Positions 54,978 to 64,000 of a DNA stretch of 64,000 bases are shown here, one piece after another. This DNA is from Planococcus antarcticus DSM 14505. Lineage in GTDB: Bacteria; Bacillota; Bacilli; Bacillales_A; Planococcaceae. Position numbers and translations under genes: made by a program. The DNA lies in the NCBI RefSeq assembly GCF_001687565.2, contig NZ_CP016534.2, forward strand, positions 3,701,546 to 3,765,545. Direction: 5' to 3'. How positions within the stretch are numbered: the first letter of the stretch is position 1; every line of letters begins with the position of its first letter. The notes beneath the pieces were generated by a model that was not told where the DNA came from, ran no database searches, and was given only the letters and a program-made list of their open reading frames with translations.

Positions 54978-55764
54978 TATGAATCACTTCCTTCGCCAAT
55001 TCTAAATACACTTCTGCGCCTCTGGATTTTGGATCATAGATAATAATTGGCTCTCCGTGGCTCGGTGCTTCGCTCAACCTAACATTTCTTGGAATGATCG
55101 TTTTATAAACTTTGTCCTGAAAATATTTTTTTACTTCTTCAATTACTTGTATTCCTAAATTCGTCCGGGCATCCAGCATCGTCAATAAGACACCATCAAT
55201 CATTAAATCATGATTTAGATGCTTTTGTACTAAGCGGATCGTACTTAATAATTGGCTTAGTCCTTCTAATGCATAGTATTCGCATTGCACAGGAATAATA
55301 ATCGCATCAGAAGCCGTTAGTGAATTCAATGTCAATAAACCTAAAGATGGCGGACAATCAATGATTATGTAGTCGTACATATCTTTGACTTCTTCCAGTG
55401 CATTTTTTAATCGAGCTTCTCGTGAAATGGTCGAAACCAGTTCAATCTCAGCTCCAGCAAGAGAAATCGTAGCAGGGACCACATGCAGATTCTCTACTTT
55501 CGTTTCCATGATCGTACTCTTAACATCTACGTCATCTATCAACACTTCGTAGATGCATTGATCGACATCCCCTTTGTTTACTCCCACTCCACTAGTGGCA
55601 TTTCCTTGAGGATCAATATCTATTAACAACACTTTTTTGCCTAAATAAGCAAGGCAGGCACTTAAGTTCACTGAAGACGTTGTTTTTCCTACGCCGCCTT
55701 TTTGATTGGCGATCGCAATAGTTCTACCCACACTTGCACCAACTTTCTTTAACACTCTCTTCAT
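54970..55764 (-). CDS. soj: Chromosome-partitioning ATPase Soj (ParA)
   Basis: 264 residues from ATG 55764 (GTG 55731, SVGRTIAIANQK, is an alternative start closer to family length). Deviant Walker A KGGVGKTTSSVNL, Walker B DYIIIDCPPSLG. Works with Spo0J in segregation and controls DnaA activity. Confidence 0.95.
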   Translation of the reverse strand: MKRVLKKVGASVGRTIAIANQKGGVGKTTSSVNLSACLAYLGKKVLLIDIDPQGNATSGVGVNKGDVDQCIYEVLIDDVDVKSTIMETKVENLHVVPATISLAGAEIELVSTISREARLKNALEEVKDMYDYIIIDCPPSLGLLTLNSLTASDAIIIPVQCEYYALEGLSQLLSTIRLVQKHLNHDLMIDGVLLTMLDARTNLGIQVIEEVKKYFQDKVYKTIIPRNVRLSEAPSHGEPIIIYDPKSRGAEVYLELAKEVIHNG

Positions 55765-55855
55765 TTTACTGCGGAACCATTCTTTTAGCTATTCTGTCCG
55801 GCTCCCATTTTTCTATTGTATCAAAATTTTTCAAAATTACGACGATCTAGCCATT

Positions 55856-55884
55856 AAAAAAGCTCTTTCCATACTGGAAAGAGC
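55856..55884 (-). terminator. noc terminator
   Basis: Perfect 9-bp stem GCTCTTTCC/GGAAAGAGC, loop of five, then six T on the minus strand. Confidence 0.88.
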
Positions 55885-55886
55885 AC

Positions 55887-56753
55887 TTATGATTTCTTTT
55901 TCGGAATTTTCACTGTGATTTGATAATATTCTTCATGTTCTTCTTCCTCCGTTGTTAAATCAATCCCACTTTTAGAAACCATGTTCAAGGATTCTTTAAT
56001 CGTATTCATCGCAATTCGCATGTCTCTACTTATTGCTTTTCTACGTGCCTTCGGTTTTTTCGGCTCATCTGAAAATAGTTTCGTCACTTTCATTTCCAGC
56101 TGCTTTACATTCAAGCTTTCTTCAATCGTTTCCTCGAATAGTTTTTTCTGCAACTCTGCGTCTTTCACCTGCAAAAGAGCTCTGGCATGCCGTTCAGTCA
56201 CCAGCCGGTTCAGTAAAGCCGTTTGAATTTCTTCTGGCAATTTCAGCAGCCGCAACTTATTGGCCACCGTAGACTGTCCTTTACCAAGGCGTTGTGCCAG
56301 TGCCTCCTGCGTAATCTCCTGTATTTCCAATAGATTTTGATAGGCGTGAGCTTCTTCTATTGAAGTCAGTTCTTCACGTTGAAGATTTTCTATCAACGCG
56401 ATAGACGCCGTTTCCTTATCGCTCAAATTACGGATGATTGCCGGGACTTCCGTCCAAAGGAGTGATTTCATCGCACGGAAACGCCGTTCTCCGGCAATGA
56501 TTTCATATTCTCCTTCATTATCGGATTTTCGGACCACAATCGGTTGAATCACCCCATGTACATGAATTGTTCTTGCCAATTCTTCAATCTTTTCTTGATC
56601 GAATACTGTTCTTGGCTGAAATTTATTGGCATGTATTTTGTCTAGCGGCAATTTCAGTACTTCTTCTGAAGCCTTGTGTTCTGCCACTTCCTTCTTCGTT
56701 GTCTCATTTGCTTTATCGCCGCCTCCGAAGAAACGAGAGAAAGGACTTTTCAT
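55887..56753 (-). CDS. noc: Nucleoid occlusion protein Noc
   Basis: 288 residues from ATG 56753 after GGTGGTG. ParB-family paralogue: N-terminal amphipathic start [11 protein letters not shown] (membrane-targeting in Noc), [17 protein letters not shown], and helix-turn-helix [20 protein letters not shown]. It prevents division over the nucleoid. Separated from soj by a terminator. Confidence 0.94.
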   Translation of the reverse strand: MKSPFSRFFGGGDKANETTKKEVAEHKASEEVLKLPLDKIHANKFQPRTVFDQEKIEELARTIHVHGVIQPIVVRKSDNEGEYEIIAGERRFRAMKSLLWTEVPAIIRNLSDKETASIALIENLQREELTSIEEAHAYQNLLEIQEITQEALAQRLGKGQSTVANKLRLLKLPEEIQTALLNRLVTERHARALLQVKDAELQKKLFEETIEESLNVKQLEMKVTKLFSDEPKKPKARRKAISRDMRIAMNTIKESLNMVSKSGIDLTTEEEEHEEYYQITVKIPKKKS

Positions 56754-56820
56754 CCTCAAGCACCACCTTTTACAAGCTCATTTTGCTACTGAATCTTTTT
56801 TTGTTCCCCTGGCAGTAAAA

Positions 56821-56836
56821 TGTTTCACGTGAAACA
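56821..56836. promoter_or_regulatory. parS site between noc and rsmG
   Basis: TGTTTCACGTGAAACA, a perfect 16-base palindrome and exact parS match. Confidence 0.95.
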
Positions 56837-57550
56837 TTAAGAGATTGGCGACTTATTCGGGACTCCAGCTTTCCGTGGATATTTCTTTGGTGTTTGTTTA
56901 AATTTTTTAAAGACCTGGATATAGCGTTCACTTTCTTCTATTGGCAACAGGAAGGAATGAATAGCATCCAATTTCACGCCCAGCTTCAGCAATGCTTTTT
57001 CCGCATCATCTAATTCATCTGCAGCAGATGCGGCTTTCATTGCCGCAAACACCCCACCTTTTTTCACAAGTGGCACACACAATTCTGCCAAGACCGACAG
57101 ACGGGCTACAGCACGTGCAGTTACCAAGTCATAGCTTTCACGGTGCAAAGACTGTCCAAAATCTTCTGCTCTTGAATGGACGAATTGCACTTTAGTGAGT
57201 CCAAGTTTGCTACTCAAATGCTCGAGAAACTGAATGCGTTTGTTTAAGGAATCCACAATCGTCACTTCGATATGAGGAAAACAAATTTTAAGTGGAATGC
57301 TGGGGAATCCGGCTCCAGCTCCGACGTCACAAAGTTTCATGGACTTTGTAAAATCCAAATAGAATGCGGCAGTGATCGAGTCATAGAAGTGCTTTAAGTA
57401 AACGGCTGGCTGTTCCGTGATTGCCGTAAGATTCATTTTTTCATTCCATTCGACTAGTTCCTCGTAGTAAATCCGAAATTGCTTTAACTGCTCTTCGGTC
57501 AGGAAGATGCCTTTTTCACTGAGGGCATCTTTAAACTGTTGTTCACTCAA
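56837..57550 (-). CDS. rsmG: 16S rRNA G527 N7-methyltransferase
   Basis: 237 residues from TTG 57550, eight bases after GGGAGG; the frame to 57619 would include a terminator hairpin. SAM site [16 protein letters not shown]. It methylates G527 of 16S rRNA; loss gives low-level streptomycin resistance. Confidence 0.95.
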   Translation of the reverse strand: MSEQQFKDALSEKGIFLTEEQLKQFRIYYEELVEWNEKMNLTAITEQPAVYLKHFYDSITAAFYLDFTKSMKLCDVGAGAGFPSIPLKICFPHIEVTIVDSLNKRIQFLEHLSSKLGLTKVQFVHSRAEDFGQSLHRESYDLVTARAVARLSVLAELCVPLVKKGGVFAAMKAASAADELDDAEKALLKLGVKLDAIHSFLLPIEESERYIQVFKKFKQTPKKYPRKAGVPNKSPIS

Positions 57551-57594
57551 GCTGGCTTCCTCCCTCTTTTTTATGAATTTTCTATGTAAAAGCA

Positions 57595-57620
57595 AATGGG
57601 CTGGTGTGAGCCAGCCCATT
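57595..57620 (-). terminator. mnmG terminator
   Basis: Perfect 10-bp stem AATGGGCTGG/CCAGCCCATT with a six-base loop, then TTGCTTTTA on the minus strand. Confidence 0.72.
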
Positions 57621-57692
57621 CTGTTGTCTAGCTTATGCCTTTTTGTTCAAAAAGTTATTATGTCTGTTTAGCAAACTCTTTTATCTTTACGA

Positions 57693-59582
57693 TCAAACTG
57701 AAATTTTCGCGATCTTTCCTTGTTCAATATACACCAATAAGATGGATATGTCAGCCGGGTTCACACCAGAGATGCGAGAAGCCTGTGCAATTGAAAGCGG
57801 ACGAACTTCCGCGAGTTTACCACGGGCTTCAGTCGCAATTCCTGAAATTGCATGGTAATCAATTTTGTCTGGAATCTTTTTGTTTTCCATTTTTTTGAGT
57901 TTATCGACTTGTTGCAATGATTTTTCGATATAGCCTTCGTATTTAATATGAATTTCGACTTGTTCTTTTACTTCTTCTTCCAACTCTATCGTAGAGGCTG
58001 TCAGCTGAGAAATCATTTCGTAGGTCATTTCCGGACGTTTCAATAAATCCGCTCCGCGAATGCCGTCCTTCAATTCACTGCCTCCTGCATCACGAATCAG
58101 TTGCTGGGTCGTTTCATTTGGCTTGATCATGACGCTTCTCAAACGCTTAATTTCTTCTTCAATACGTTCTTTTTTTGCAAGGAATTTCACATAGCGCTCT
58201 TCTTTAACCAAGCCAATTGCATAAGCCAGTTCAGTCAGACGTATATCTGCATTGTCGTGACGAAGTAATAAGCGGTATTCTGCACGAGATGTCAACAGAC
58301 GGTAAGGCTCATTGGTTCCTTTTGTCACCAAATCATCGATCAGTACACCAATATAAGCGTCAGAACGACTTAAAATAACTTCTTCTTTGCCTAACACTTT
58401 TGCTGCTGCGTTAATTCCGGCCATCAAGCCCTGTCCCGCTGCTTCTTCGTAGCCAGAGGTTCCATTGATTTGTCCTGCAGTATAGAGATTTTCAATTTTT
58501 TTCGACTCTAATGTCGGCCATAATTGCGTTGGAATGATGGCATCATATTCGATAGCATAACCTGCACGCATCATTTCAGCCTTCTCAAGCCCCGGAATGG
58601 ATTCTAATAGCTTCCGTTGTACATGTTCAGGCAAACTTGTTGAAAGACCTTGTACGTAAACCTCACGCGTATTACGACCTTCGGGTTCTAGGAAAATCTG
58701 ATGACGTGGTTTATCATTAAAACGAACCACTTTGTCTTCAATTGAAGGACAATAACGTGGACCGGTTCCTTTAATCATTCCGGAATACATCGGTGACAGG
58801 TGAAGATTGTCATCAATCACTTGGTGCGTGTGTTCATTTGTATACGTTAACCAGCATGGCAACTGATCCGTGATGTATTCAGTAGTTTCATGACCAAATG
58901 CACGTGGTACATCATCGCCGGGCTGAATTTCAGTTTTACTGTAGTCAATACTGTTGCTGTTGACGCGCGGAGGTGTCCCTGTTTTAAAGCGGACAGTTTC
59001 AAAACCAAGATTTTCTAGATTTTCTGCCAATTTAATGGAAGGTTGCTGGTTATTAGGGCCACTTGAATAGCGCAGATCTCCAATGATGATTTCACCGCGC
59101 AAGAATGTTCCGGTCGTAATAACGACGGAGTTGGCACGGTAAATGCCTCCAACTTGTGTGATCAGTCCTTGGATTTTGCCGTCTTCAACGACCAATTCTT
59201 CAGCTATCCCTTGATGTAAGGTTAAGTTCGGCTCTTCTTCCATCAGGCGTTTCATCTCCTGCTGGTAGAGCACTTTGTCAGCTTGTGCACGCAATGCACG
59301 CACGGCCGGTCCTTTTGCTGTATTCAACATTCTCATTTGAATGTGTGTTTTATCGATAACGCGCCCCATGGCTCCGCCCAGTGCGTCAATTTCACGTACA
59401 ACGATGCCTTTCGCTGGCCCACCAATCGATGGGTTGCATGGCATAAATGCGATCATATCCAGATTCATCGTTAAAACAAGCGTTTTAGCGCCCATTCGTG
59501 CCGAGGCAAGAGCAGCTTCTGCTCCTGCATGTCCGGCTCCAACAACGATGACATCGAACGTGCCTGCTTCGTATTGTGGCAT
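57693..59582 (-). CDS. mnmG: tRNA U34 carboxymethylaminomethyl modification enzyme MnmG
   Basis: 629 residues. FAD-binding [27 protein letters not shown], and a C-terminal helical domain. It works with MnmE to modify wobble uridines. 22 bases after mnmE. Confidence 0.97.
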   Translation of the reverse strand: MPQYEAGTFDVIVVGAGHAGAEAALASARMGAKTLVLTMNLDMIAFMPCNPSIGGPAKGIVVREIDALGGAMGRVIDKTHIQMRMLNTAKGPAVRALRAQADKVLYQQEMKRLMEEEPNLTLHQGIAEELVVEDGKIQGLITQVGGIYRANSVVITTGTFLRGEIIIGDLRYSSGPNNQQPSIKLAENLENLGFETVRFKTGTPPRVNSNSIDYSKTEIQPGDDVPRAFGHETTEYITDQLPCWLTYTNEHTHQVIDDNLHLSPMYSGMIKGTGPRYCPSIEDKVVRFNDKPRHQIFLEPEGRNTREVYVQGLSTSLPEHVQRKLLESIPGLEKAEMMRAGYAIEYDAIIPTQLWPTLESKKIENLYTAGQINGTSGYEEAAGQGLMAGINAAAKVLGKEEVILSRSDAYIGVLIDDLVTKGTNEPYRLLTSRAEYRLLLRHDNADIRLTELAYAIGLVKEERYVKFLAKKERIEEEIKRLRSVMIKPNETTQQLIRDAGGSELKDGIRGADLLKRPEMTYEMISQLTASTIELEEEVKEQVEIHIKYEGYIEKSLQQVDKLKKMENKKIPDKIDYHAISGIATEARGKLAEVRPLSIAQASRISGVNPADISILLVYIEQGKIAKISV

Positions 59583-59604
59583 GTTCGTTCATTCCCTTCG
59601 AGTT

Positions 59605-60990
59605 TTATTTCCCTAGACAGAACTGAGAGAATAATTGGTTGAGGAGGCCGTCATCTGCGGTATCTCCAATAATTTCACCAAGAAGTTCCCAAGTTCGAGT
59701 AACATCAATTTGAATCATATCCACGGGAACTTCCATTTCAGCCGCTCTAATAGCATCTAAAATAGTTTTATGTGCCTGGTGCAGCAATGCAATATGGCGC
59801 ACATTGGATACATAGGTCATGTCCCCTGCTTCGATTTCCCCTTGGAAAAACAGTGCTGCAATAGCTTCTTCAAGCTGGTCGATGCCTTCTTCTTCGATCA
59901 GAGAAGTTGTCACCAGCAGTTTATCGCCTGCTAGTTTCTGAACTTGTTCTAAATCGATTTTTTGCGGCAAATCAGTTTTGTTGATAACGACAATATAGTC
60001 CATATCCTTGACCGTCTCAAACAGCAGCTCGTCTTCTGGAGTCAGTGCTTCTGCGTAGTTTAGAACGTAAAGAATCAAATCGGCTTCTTTTAATACTTTC
60101 CGTGAACGTTCAACGCCGATTCGCTCGACAATATCTTCCGTTTCCCGGATACCTGCCGTATCGACCAAACGCAACGGCACACCACGAACATTTACGTATT
60201 CCTCTATTATATCACGGGTCGTTCCCGCTATTTCTGTGACAATGGCTTTATTTTCTTGGACAAGGCTGTTCAATAGAGAAGATTTCCCAACATTGGGACG
60301 CCCCAAAATCACGGTTGAAAGCCCTTCTCTCAATATTTTCCCTTGTGAAGAAGTCTGCAGCAATTTATCGATTTCCGAACGAACCCATTTTGATTTTTCC
60401 AGCATAATCGGGCGTGTCATTTCTTCTACATCGTCATACTCTGGGTAATCGATATTGACTTCCATTTGAGCAATGGATTCCAGCAATGCCTGGCGCAGCG
60501 TACCGATTAACTTCGACAGCCGTCCCTCCATCTGATTGAGTGCGACATCCATAGCACGATCCGTCTTCGCACGAATCAAGTCCATGACCGCTTCCGCCTG
60601 GGACAAATCGATGCGCCCGTTCAAAAATGCCCGTTTGGTAAATTCTCCAGGCTCCGCAAGTCTTGCGCCTGCGCGCAAGGCCAGTTCGAGCACACGGTTG
60701 ACCGACACAATTCCGCCGTGACAATTGATTTCAATAACATCCTCGCGCGTGAAGGTTTTGGGTGCCTTCATGAGCGAGACCATAACTTCCTCGGCTACTT
60801 CTCCTGTTGCTGGATCTTCAAGATGTCCGTAATGGATGGTATGAGTCACCTGAGAAGCCAATGCCTTTTTGCTGGGAGCCCGGAACAGTTTATCTGCAAT
60901 AACTACAGCTTCCGGACCGCTCAAGCGGACGATTGCGATTGCTCCTTCTCCGCTCGGTGTCGATATGGCAGCGATTGTGTCGAATTCCAT
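59605..60990 (-). CDS. mnmE: tRNA modification GTPase MnmE
   Basis: 461 residues from ATG 60990 after GGAGGGAAC. N-terminal folate-binding domain ([19 protein letters not shown]), inserted GTPase ([22 protein letters not shown]) and C-terminal CLGK motif with the catalytic cysteine. Partner of MnmG. Confidence 0.97.
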   Translation of the reverse strand: MEFDTIAAISTPSGEGAIAIVRLSGPEAVVIADKLFRAPSKKALASQVTHTIHYGHLEDPATGEVAEEVMVSLMKAPKTFTREDVIEINCHGGIVSVNRVLELALRAGARLAEPGEFTKRAFLNGRIDLSQAEAVMDLIRAKTDRAMDVALNQMEGRLSKLIGTLRQALLESIAQMEVNIDYPEYDDVEEMTRPIMLEKSKWVRSEIDKLLQTSSQGKILREGLSTVILGRPNVGKSSLLNSLVQENKAIVTEIAGTTRDIIEEYVNVRGVPLRLVDTAGIRETEDIVERIGVERSRKVLKEADLILYVLNYAEALTPEDELLFETVKDMDYIVVINKTDLPQKIDLEQVQKLAGDKLLVTTSLIEEEGIDQLEEAIAALFFQGEIEAGDMTYVSNVRHIALLHQAHKTILDAIRAAEMEVPVDMIQIDVTRTWELLGEIIGDTADDGLLNQLFSQFCLGK

Positions 60991-61009
60991 GATGTTCCCT
61001 CCTCTTAAG

Positions 61010-61140
61010 AAAAGCGGCAACGGCCGTTTTGCTCCGACAAGCATAAGACAGACCAACCTTGTGGCGGTTTTGGCCACGGGGCTGAGTCGACTTATGACCC
61101 TAGGAGCAGGCCGATACAGCTAGATATTTGAAAAGCGGCA
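61010..61140. repeat. Structured repeat, family 2, inverted copy
   Basis: Its reverse complement reads TGCCGCTTTTCAAATATCTAG... TCGGCCTGCTCCTAGGGTCATAAG, aligning with the second unit at about 50819-50950 (CGACCTGCTCCTCGGGTCGTAAG) and ending in the same TGTCGGAGCA block. Confidence 0.72.
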
Positions 61141-61230
61141 GCGCCCGCTCTGTTGATAACAAATAAAGCAGCGCCGTAGCCCGATCACCAAAATATATGT
61201 TCATAACTTTATTTTTTACTCTAAAAAAGT

Positions 61231-61248
61231 TGTCCACATGTGGACAAC
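61231..61248. promoter_or_regulatory. Back-to-back DnaA-box-like palindrome
   Basis: TTGTCCACA joined to TGTGGACAA; each half is one mismatch from TTATCCACA. A DnaA-box cluster is known at the equivalent thdF/mnmE position in Bacillus subtilis. Confidence 0.5.
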
Positions 61249-61348
61249 CAATAAATACACATGGCTTTCTAACATACTACAATAGCATAAAGTACCTGAA
61301 ATCAAAAGACACAGTGCTTCATTTTGATAAATTCCGTCAATTAGGCAT

Positions 61349-61376
61349 AAAAAAAGCCCGCCATATTGGCGAGCTT
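61349..61376 (-). terminator. jag terminator
   Basis: Stem GCTCGCC/GGCGGGC with loop AATAT and a seven-base T-run on the minus strand. Confidence 0.85.
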
Positions 61377-61380
61377 TAGA

Positions 61381-62118
61381 TTATTTATGCGGTTTAATGA
61401 CTAAATAGCGGTTGGGATCTTTCCCCTCCGAATACGTATCAATGTCCAAACGCCTTGATAATGCCTGATGGATGACTTTTCGTTCGTAGGACGGCATCGG
61501 TTCAAATTGAACTCGCCCGCCGGTCCGAATCGCTTTGTCCGCCATCCGATCCGCCAATTGTTCCAGCGTCTCCTGACGGCGTTCCCGGTAATTCTCAGCG
61601 TCCAGTTGAACCATCATAAACTGGTTTGAGTATTTATTAGCAACCAGCTGAGCCAATTGCTGAAGAGAATTCAAGGTTTGTCCCCGTTTGCCGATCAGCA
61701 TGGCCACTTTTTCGCTTTCCAGGTAAAAATTCACTTTCTTACCCCGCTGCTCATGTGTAATCGATAAATCCTCGATTTTCATGCCTTTGGCAATCGATTG
61801 AATGTAATTTTTTGTTTCTTGAATCGCCTGTTCATTAGAGATGGTAGGAACTTTTTCCTTTTCTCCCTCTTTTTCAGGCACTTCTGTGATTTCAACAACT
61901 TTTTCTGTCGTTTCATCCGTTTTTTCTTTTTCAGGAAGCGACGTTTTTTCAATTACGGTAACCTCAATTTCTGCTTTCTTGACACCAAAACCGAAAAAAC
62001 CCTTTTTCTCTTCCTGAATGACCTCGATGCTTACTTCTTCACGTGTAACTTGGAGTTTTTCTAATGCTTCAGATATCGCGTTTTCAACAGTTAAACCCGT
62101 TTGCGTAATCTGTTTCAC
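61381..62118 (-). CDS. jag: RNA-binding protein Jag (KhpB)
   Basis: 245 residues. Jag-N domain (start KQITQTGLTVENAISEAL, GFFGFGVKKAEI), an acidic linker, a KH domain with LIGKRGQTLNSLQQL, and a C-terminal R3H domain (YERKVIHQALSR). Binds RNA and affects cell-wall growth and division. Overlaps yidC by four bases. Confidence 0.95.
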   Translation of the reverse strand: MKQITQTGLTVENAISEALEKLQVTREEVSIEVIQEEKKGFFGFGVKKAEIEVTVIEKTSLPEKEKTDETTEKVVEITEVPEKEGEKEKVPTISNEQAIQETKNYIQSIAKGMKIEDLSITHEQRGKKVNFYLESEKVAMLIGKRGQTLNSLQQLAQLVANKYSNQFMMVQLDAENYRERRQETLEQLADRMADKAIRTGGRVQFEPMPSYERKVIHQALSRRLDIDTYSEGKDPNRYLVIKPHK

Positions 62119-62894
62119 TTTTTAGCCCCTCCTGCTTTCATTTTAACAGGCTGCTGCACATCTTTTTTCTCCCACGGACGGTAAATTGCCAAATTTTGAA
62201 TAAGAGAAATGATATTTCCGATAACCCAGTAAAGTGTCAATGCAGAAGGCAACACAATACCGAATCCAATGATCATTACCGGCATGAAATACATCATGAT
62301 CTTCATTTGGGGATTGTCCATTGCTGGTCCAGTCCGCAATACAACAAATTGCATCAAACCGGCGATAACCGCTAAAATGATACTAGGTTCTGCTAGCGGG
62401 AAAATAAAAAATGCGCCCAAATCGATTTCGGGTGTACTGTTCATGCGGCTGATGGCGTGATAAAACCCGATCAAAACCGGCATTTGAATCAACACAGGCA
62501 AACAACCTGCCATCGGGTTGACGCCTTTTTCCTGGAACAGCGCCATCATTTCTTTTTGGTATTTCTGCTGAGTGACAGCGTCTTTCGACTTGTACTGTTC
62601 TTTCAGTTTCACAAGTTCAGGTTGTACTTCCTGCATACGTTTTGAACTTTTCGTCTGTTTAATCATCAATGGCAACATTACCAACCGGATAATAATCGTA
62701 ACAGCGATAATACCGAAACCATAAGTTCCAAGTAAATCCTTGAAGAACGTGATAGTTGATACCAATGGCCAAACGATAAATTCATTCCAAAATCCTTCAC
62801 TCTGGTCACTAATCGGCTGGTCAAACTCCGTACAGCCGGAAAGCAGCAACGTTACTGCAATCAGTGAAATAAGCAAAACTAATTTCTTATTCAC
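62115..62894 (-). CDS. yidC: Membrane protein insertase YidC (SpoIIIJ-like)
   Basis: 259 residues. Lipoprotein signal (lipobox LSGC), five hydrophobic segments, LVMLPLMIKQTKSSKRMQ and GVNPMAGCLPVLIQMP, the conserved hydrophilic-groove region. Inserts membrane proteins with or without SecYEG. Confidence 0.96.
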   Translation of the reverse strand: MNKKLVLLISLIAVTLLLSGCTEFDQPISDQSEGFWNEFIVWPLVSTITFFKDLLGTYGFGIIAVTIIIRLVMLPLMIKQTKSSKRMQEVQPELVKLKEQYKSKDAVTQQKYQKEMMALFQEKGVNPMAGCLPVLIQMPVLIGFYHAISRMNSTPEIDLGAFFIFPLAEPSIILAVIAGLMQFVVLRTGPAMDNPQMKIMMYFMPVMIIGFGIVLPSALTLYWVIGNIISLIQNLAIYRPWEKKDVQQPVKMKAGGAKK

Positions 62895-62954
62895 CCTTCT
62901 TCCCCCAAACTAATTTCAATTACTTCCATAATAACATCTATTCTGTATAGTCTT

Positions 62955-63293
62955 CTACTTTCTTGGCAATGCGCGTGCAATCTTCAATACATGTTCTAAA
63001 CTTTTCTTGCTTTCATGAAAATCTAATGTGGCCGCCTGTGGTCGGGCGATGATAATGTAGTCTTTCGGCTGCAAGTCGTCTTTCAATTCCAAGAAAGTTT
63101 GCCGCGTGTAGCGTTTAATACGATTGCGTGCGACTGCATTCCCTACTTTTTTGCTGACGGACAATCCTAAGCGAAATTCAGTTTGTTCACCTTTCAATAC
63201 GTAAACGATAAACTGCCGATTCGCGAAAGATTTTCCTTTTTTAAAAATATGCTGAAATTCTTTGTTCTTCTTGATCCGTTGGTGCTTGTTCAT
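62955..63293 (-). CDS. rnpA: Ribonuclease P protein component
   Basis: 112 residues, with the family motif [16 protein letters not shown] (RNR). Protein subunit of RNase P, which matures tRNA 5' ends. Between rpmH and yidC as usual. Confidence 0.96.
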   Translation of the reverse strand: MNKHQRIKKNKEFQHIFKKGKSFANRQFIVYVLKGEQTEFRLGLSVSKKVGNAVARNRIKRYTRQTFLELKDDLQPKDYIIIARPQAATLDFHESKKSLEHVLKIARALPRK

Positions 63294-63372
63294 TTTTTCA
63301 CCTGCTTATTTTAATGCCTTCCGCCAAAATAGAGCAGAAAAGAAAAAAAGACCACTGATGCGGTCAGTGGAC

Positions 63373-63510
63373 TTAAGCTGATAATACTTTTCTTCCTTTA
63401 CGACGGCGTGCAGCTATTACTCTGCGTCCGTTTTTTGTGCTCATACGTGCTCTGAAGCCGTGTACTTTGCTGTGTTTACGTGTATTTGGTTGGTATGTGC
63501 GCAATGTCAT
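63373..63510 (-). CDS. rpmH: 50S ribosomal protein L34
   Basis: 45 residues, too short for most gene callers. Starts [19 protein letters not shown], contains [12 protein letters not shown] and ends RKGRKVLSA. The start MTLRTYQPN differs slightly from the common MKRTFQPN. ATG 63510 follows AGGAGGTGTC. Confidence 0.96.
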   Translation of the reverse strand: MTLRTYQPNTRKHSKVHGFRARMSTKNGRRVIAARRRKGRKVLSA

Positions 63511-63564
63511 ATGTGACACCTCCTATAATAAGAGTTAACTATTTTTCTAAAGACAGTCTCGACT

Positions 63565-63594
63565 ATTATAAAGGCGCACAGGTGCAAATGTCAA
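63565..63594 (-). promoter_or_regulatory. rpmH sigma-A promoter
   Basis: -35 TTGACA (63589-63594) and -10 TATAAT (63565-63570), both consensus, with an 18-base spacer. Confidence 0.88.
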
Positions 63595-63639
63595 TGTCTT
63601 ATTACAAAACTGTTCTGAATCTCCGTCCTCTATCCTCTT

Positions 63640-63985
63640 CAAGTTATACACAGCTCTCAAATTTCCCCCTTGATGACCTGTGCACAGTTTTTTTCTCAGA
63701 AATAATTATCCACATGCCTTATCTACAGTTTTTTAACATACAAACCTCTTGTGGATAGGTTTAATGTCAACAAAAATAAATGTGTGGATAACTTAAAGAA
63801 TTTCTTGTATTGTCTACTCTTTTTTGATAACATTAACTTGTTTTCACTTGTTAATAGTTTTCGCCTCAAATAAGTTATCCACAAATTGTGGGTAAGGTGT
63901 GGATAGTTATTTACCACCTTGTTTGCAAATGTTATCCACAAGCTGTGATTTTGTGTATGATATACTTTAAAATATAGTTACATAT
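63640..63985. promoter_or_regulatory. oriC: Chromosomal replication origin region upstream of dnaA
   Basis: Perfect DnaA boxes TTATCCACA at 63706-63714, 63875-63883 and 63932-63940 (plus) and 63783-63791 (minus). One-mismatch boxes lie at 63719-63727 (plus) and 63750-63758, 63887-63895, 63898-63906 (minus). This matches the rpmH-dnaA box cluster of Firmicutes origins. The AT-rich unwinding part is probably beyond dnaA, outside the window. Confidence 0.9.
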
Positions 63986-64000
63986 AAAGGAGAAGAGCTA
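63986..64000 (+). promoter_or_regulatory. dnaA ribosome-binding site at window edge
   Basis: AAAGGAGAAG at 63986-63995 is followed by the window end. The next gene on the plus strand must start within a few bases, and gene order says dnaA. Confidence 0.75.

Larger units (their letters stand above)
60991..61380. other. jag-mnmE intergenic region with repeat and DnaA-box palindrome
   Basis: Gene-free. Holds an inverted family 2 repeat (61010-61140), a palindrome of two DnaA-like boxes (61231-61248) and the jag terminator (61349-61376). Confidence 0.65.

Noticed and set aside
1..64000. CRISPR arrays, tRNA and rRNA genes
   Set aside because: No regularly spaced repeat-spacer pattern, tRNA cloverleaf or rRNA sequence was recognised on reading the window.

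Overview
The right half of the window (about 31.8-64 kb) is the origin-proximal core of a low-GC Gram-positive chromosome. From the dnaA-proximal end leftwards it runs rpmH-rnpA-yidC-jag-mnmE-mnmG-rsmG-noc-soj-spo0J, then DUF554-mscS-DUF951-ychF, then rpsF-ssb-rpsR, then yybS-gdpP-rplI-dnaB-purA, then walR-walK-yycH-yycI-walJ-htrA, and finally rlmH. This order, the presence of noc and walRK, and the absence of the sporulation genes that Bacillus subtilis carries near spo0J fit a non-sporulating member of the Planococcaceae or a neighbour of the staphylococci. The genus is inference. oriC DnaA boxes and the dnaA ribosome-binding site lie at the right edge, so dnaA itself starts just outside the window.

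The left half (1-31.8 kb) is AT-richer accessory DNA. Its right boundary is the 3' end of rlmH, the target of staphylococcal SCC elements. A second copy of that 3' end lies at about 3080-3103 in the same orientation. It encodes the same last six residues and stop (GEPYHK*) with only synonymous differences, and the match stops there. This looks like an attachment-site pair bounding an SCC-like island of about 28.7 kb. The island contains a large serine recombinase, a D5/SF3-type helicase and a small ORF between them, the same order as the cch-ccr core of SCC elements. It also holds a type I restriction-modification operon, a NACHT-like NTPase with HEAT-like repeats and a C-terminal nuclease motif, a HEPN/RES-type NAD-degrading protein, a PD-(D/E)XK nuclease with a translationally coupled partner, a RadC-like protein, a tyrosine recombinase with a loxP-like site next to it, two duplicated lipoproteins and an IS21-family insertion with intact target duplications.

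Left of the att-like site (1-3079) there is further accessory DNA: a STAND/NACHT-type NTPase running off the window edge and a small membrane-anchored coiled-coil protein. The region may be a composite island.

Functionally, the core half covers replication initiation and segregation (oriC, parS sites, Soj/Spo0J/Noc, DnaB), tRNA modification, ribosomal proteins, c-di-AMP turnover (GdpP) and cell-wall stress control (WalRK with its accessory proteins). The accessory half is mainly anti-phage or genome-conflict genes plus the machinery to mobilise them. Extra DnaA-box clusters lie next to rlmH and between jag and mnmE, and structured intergenic repeats of two families are scattered through the core half.
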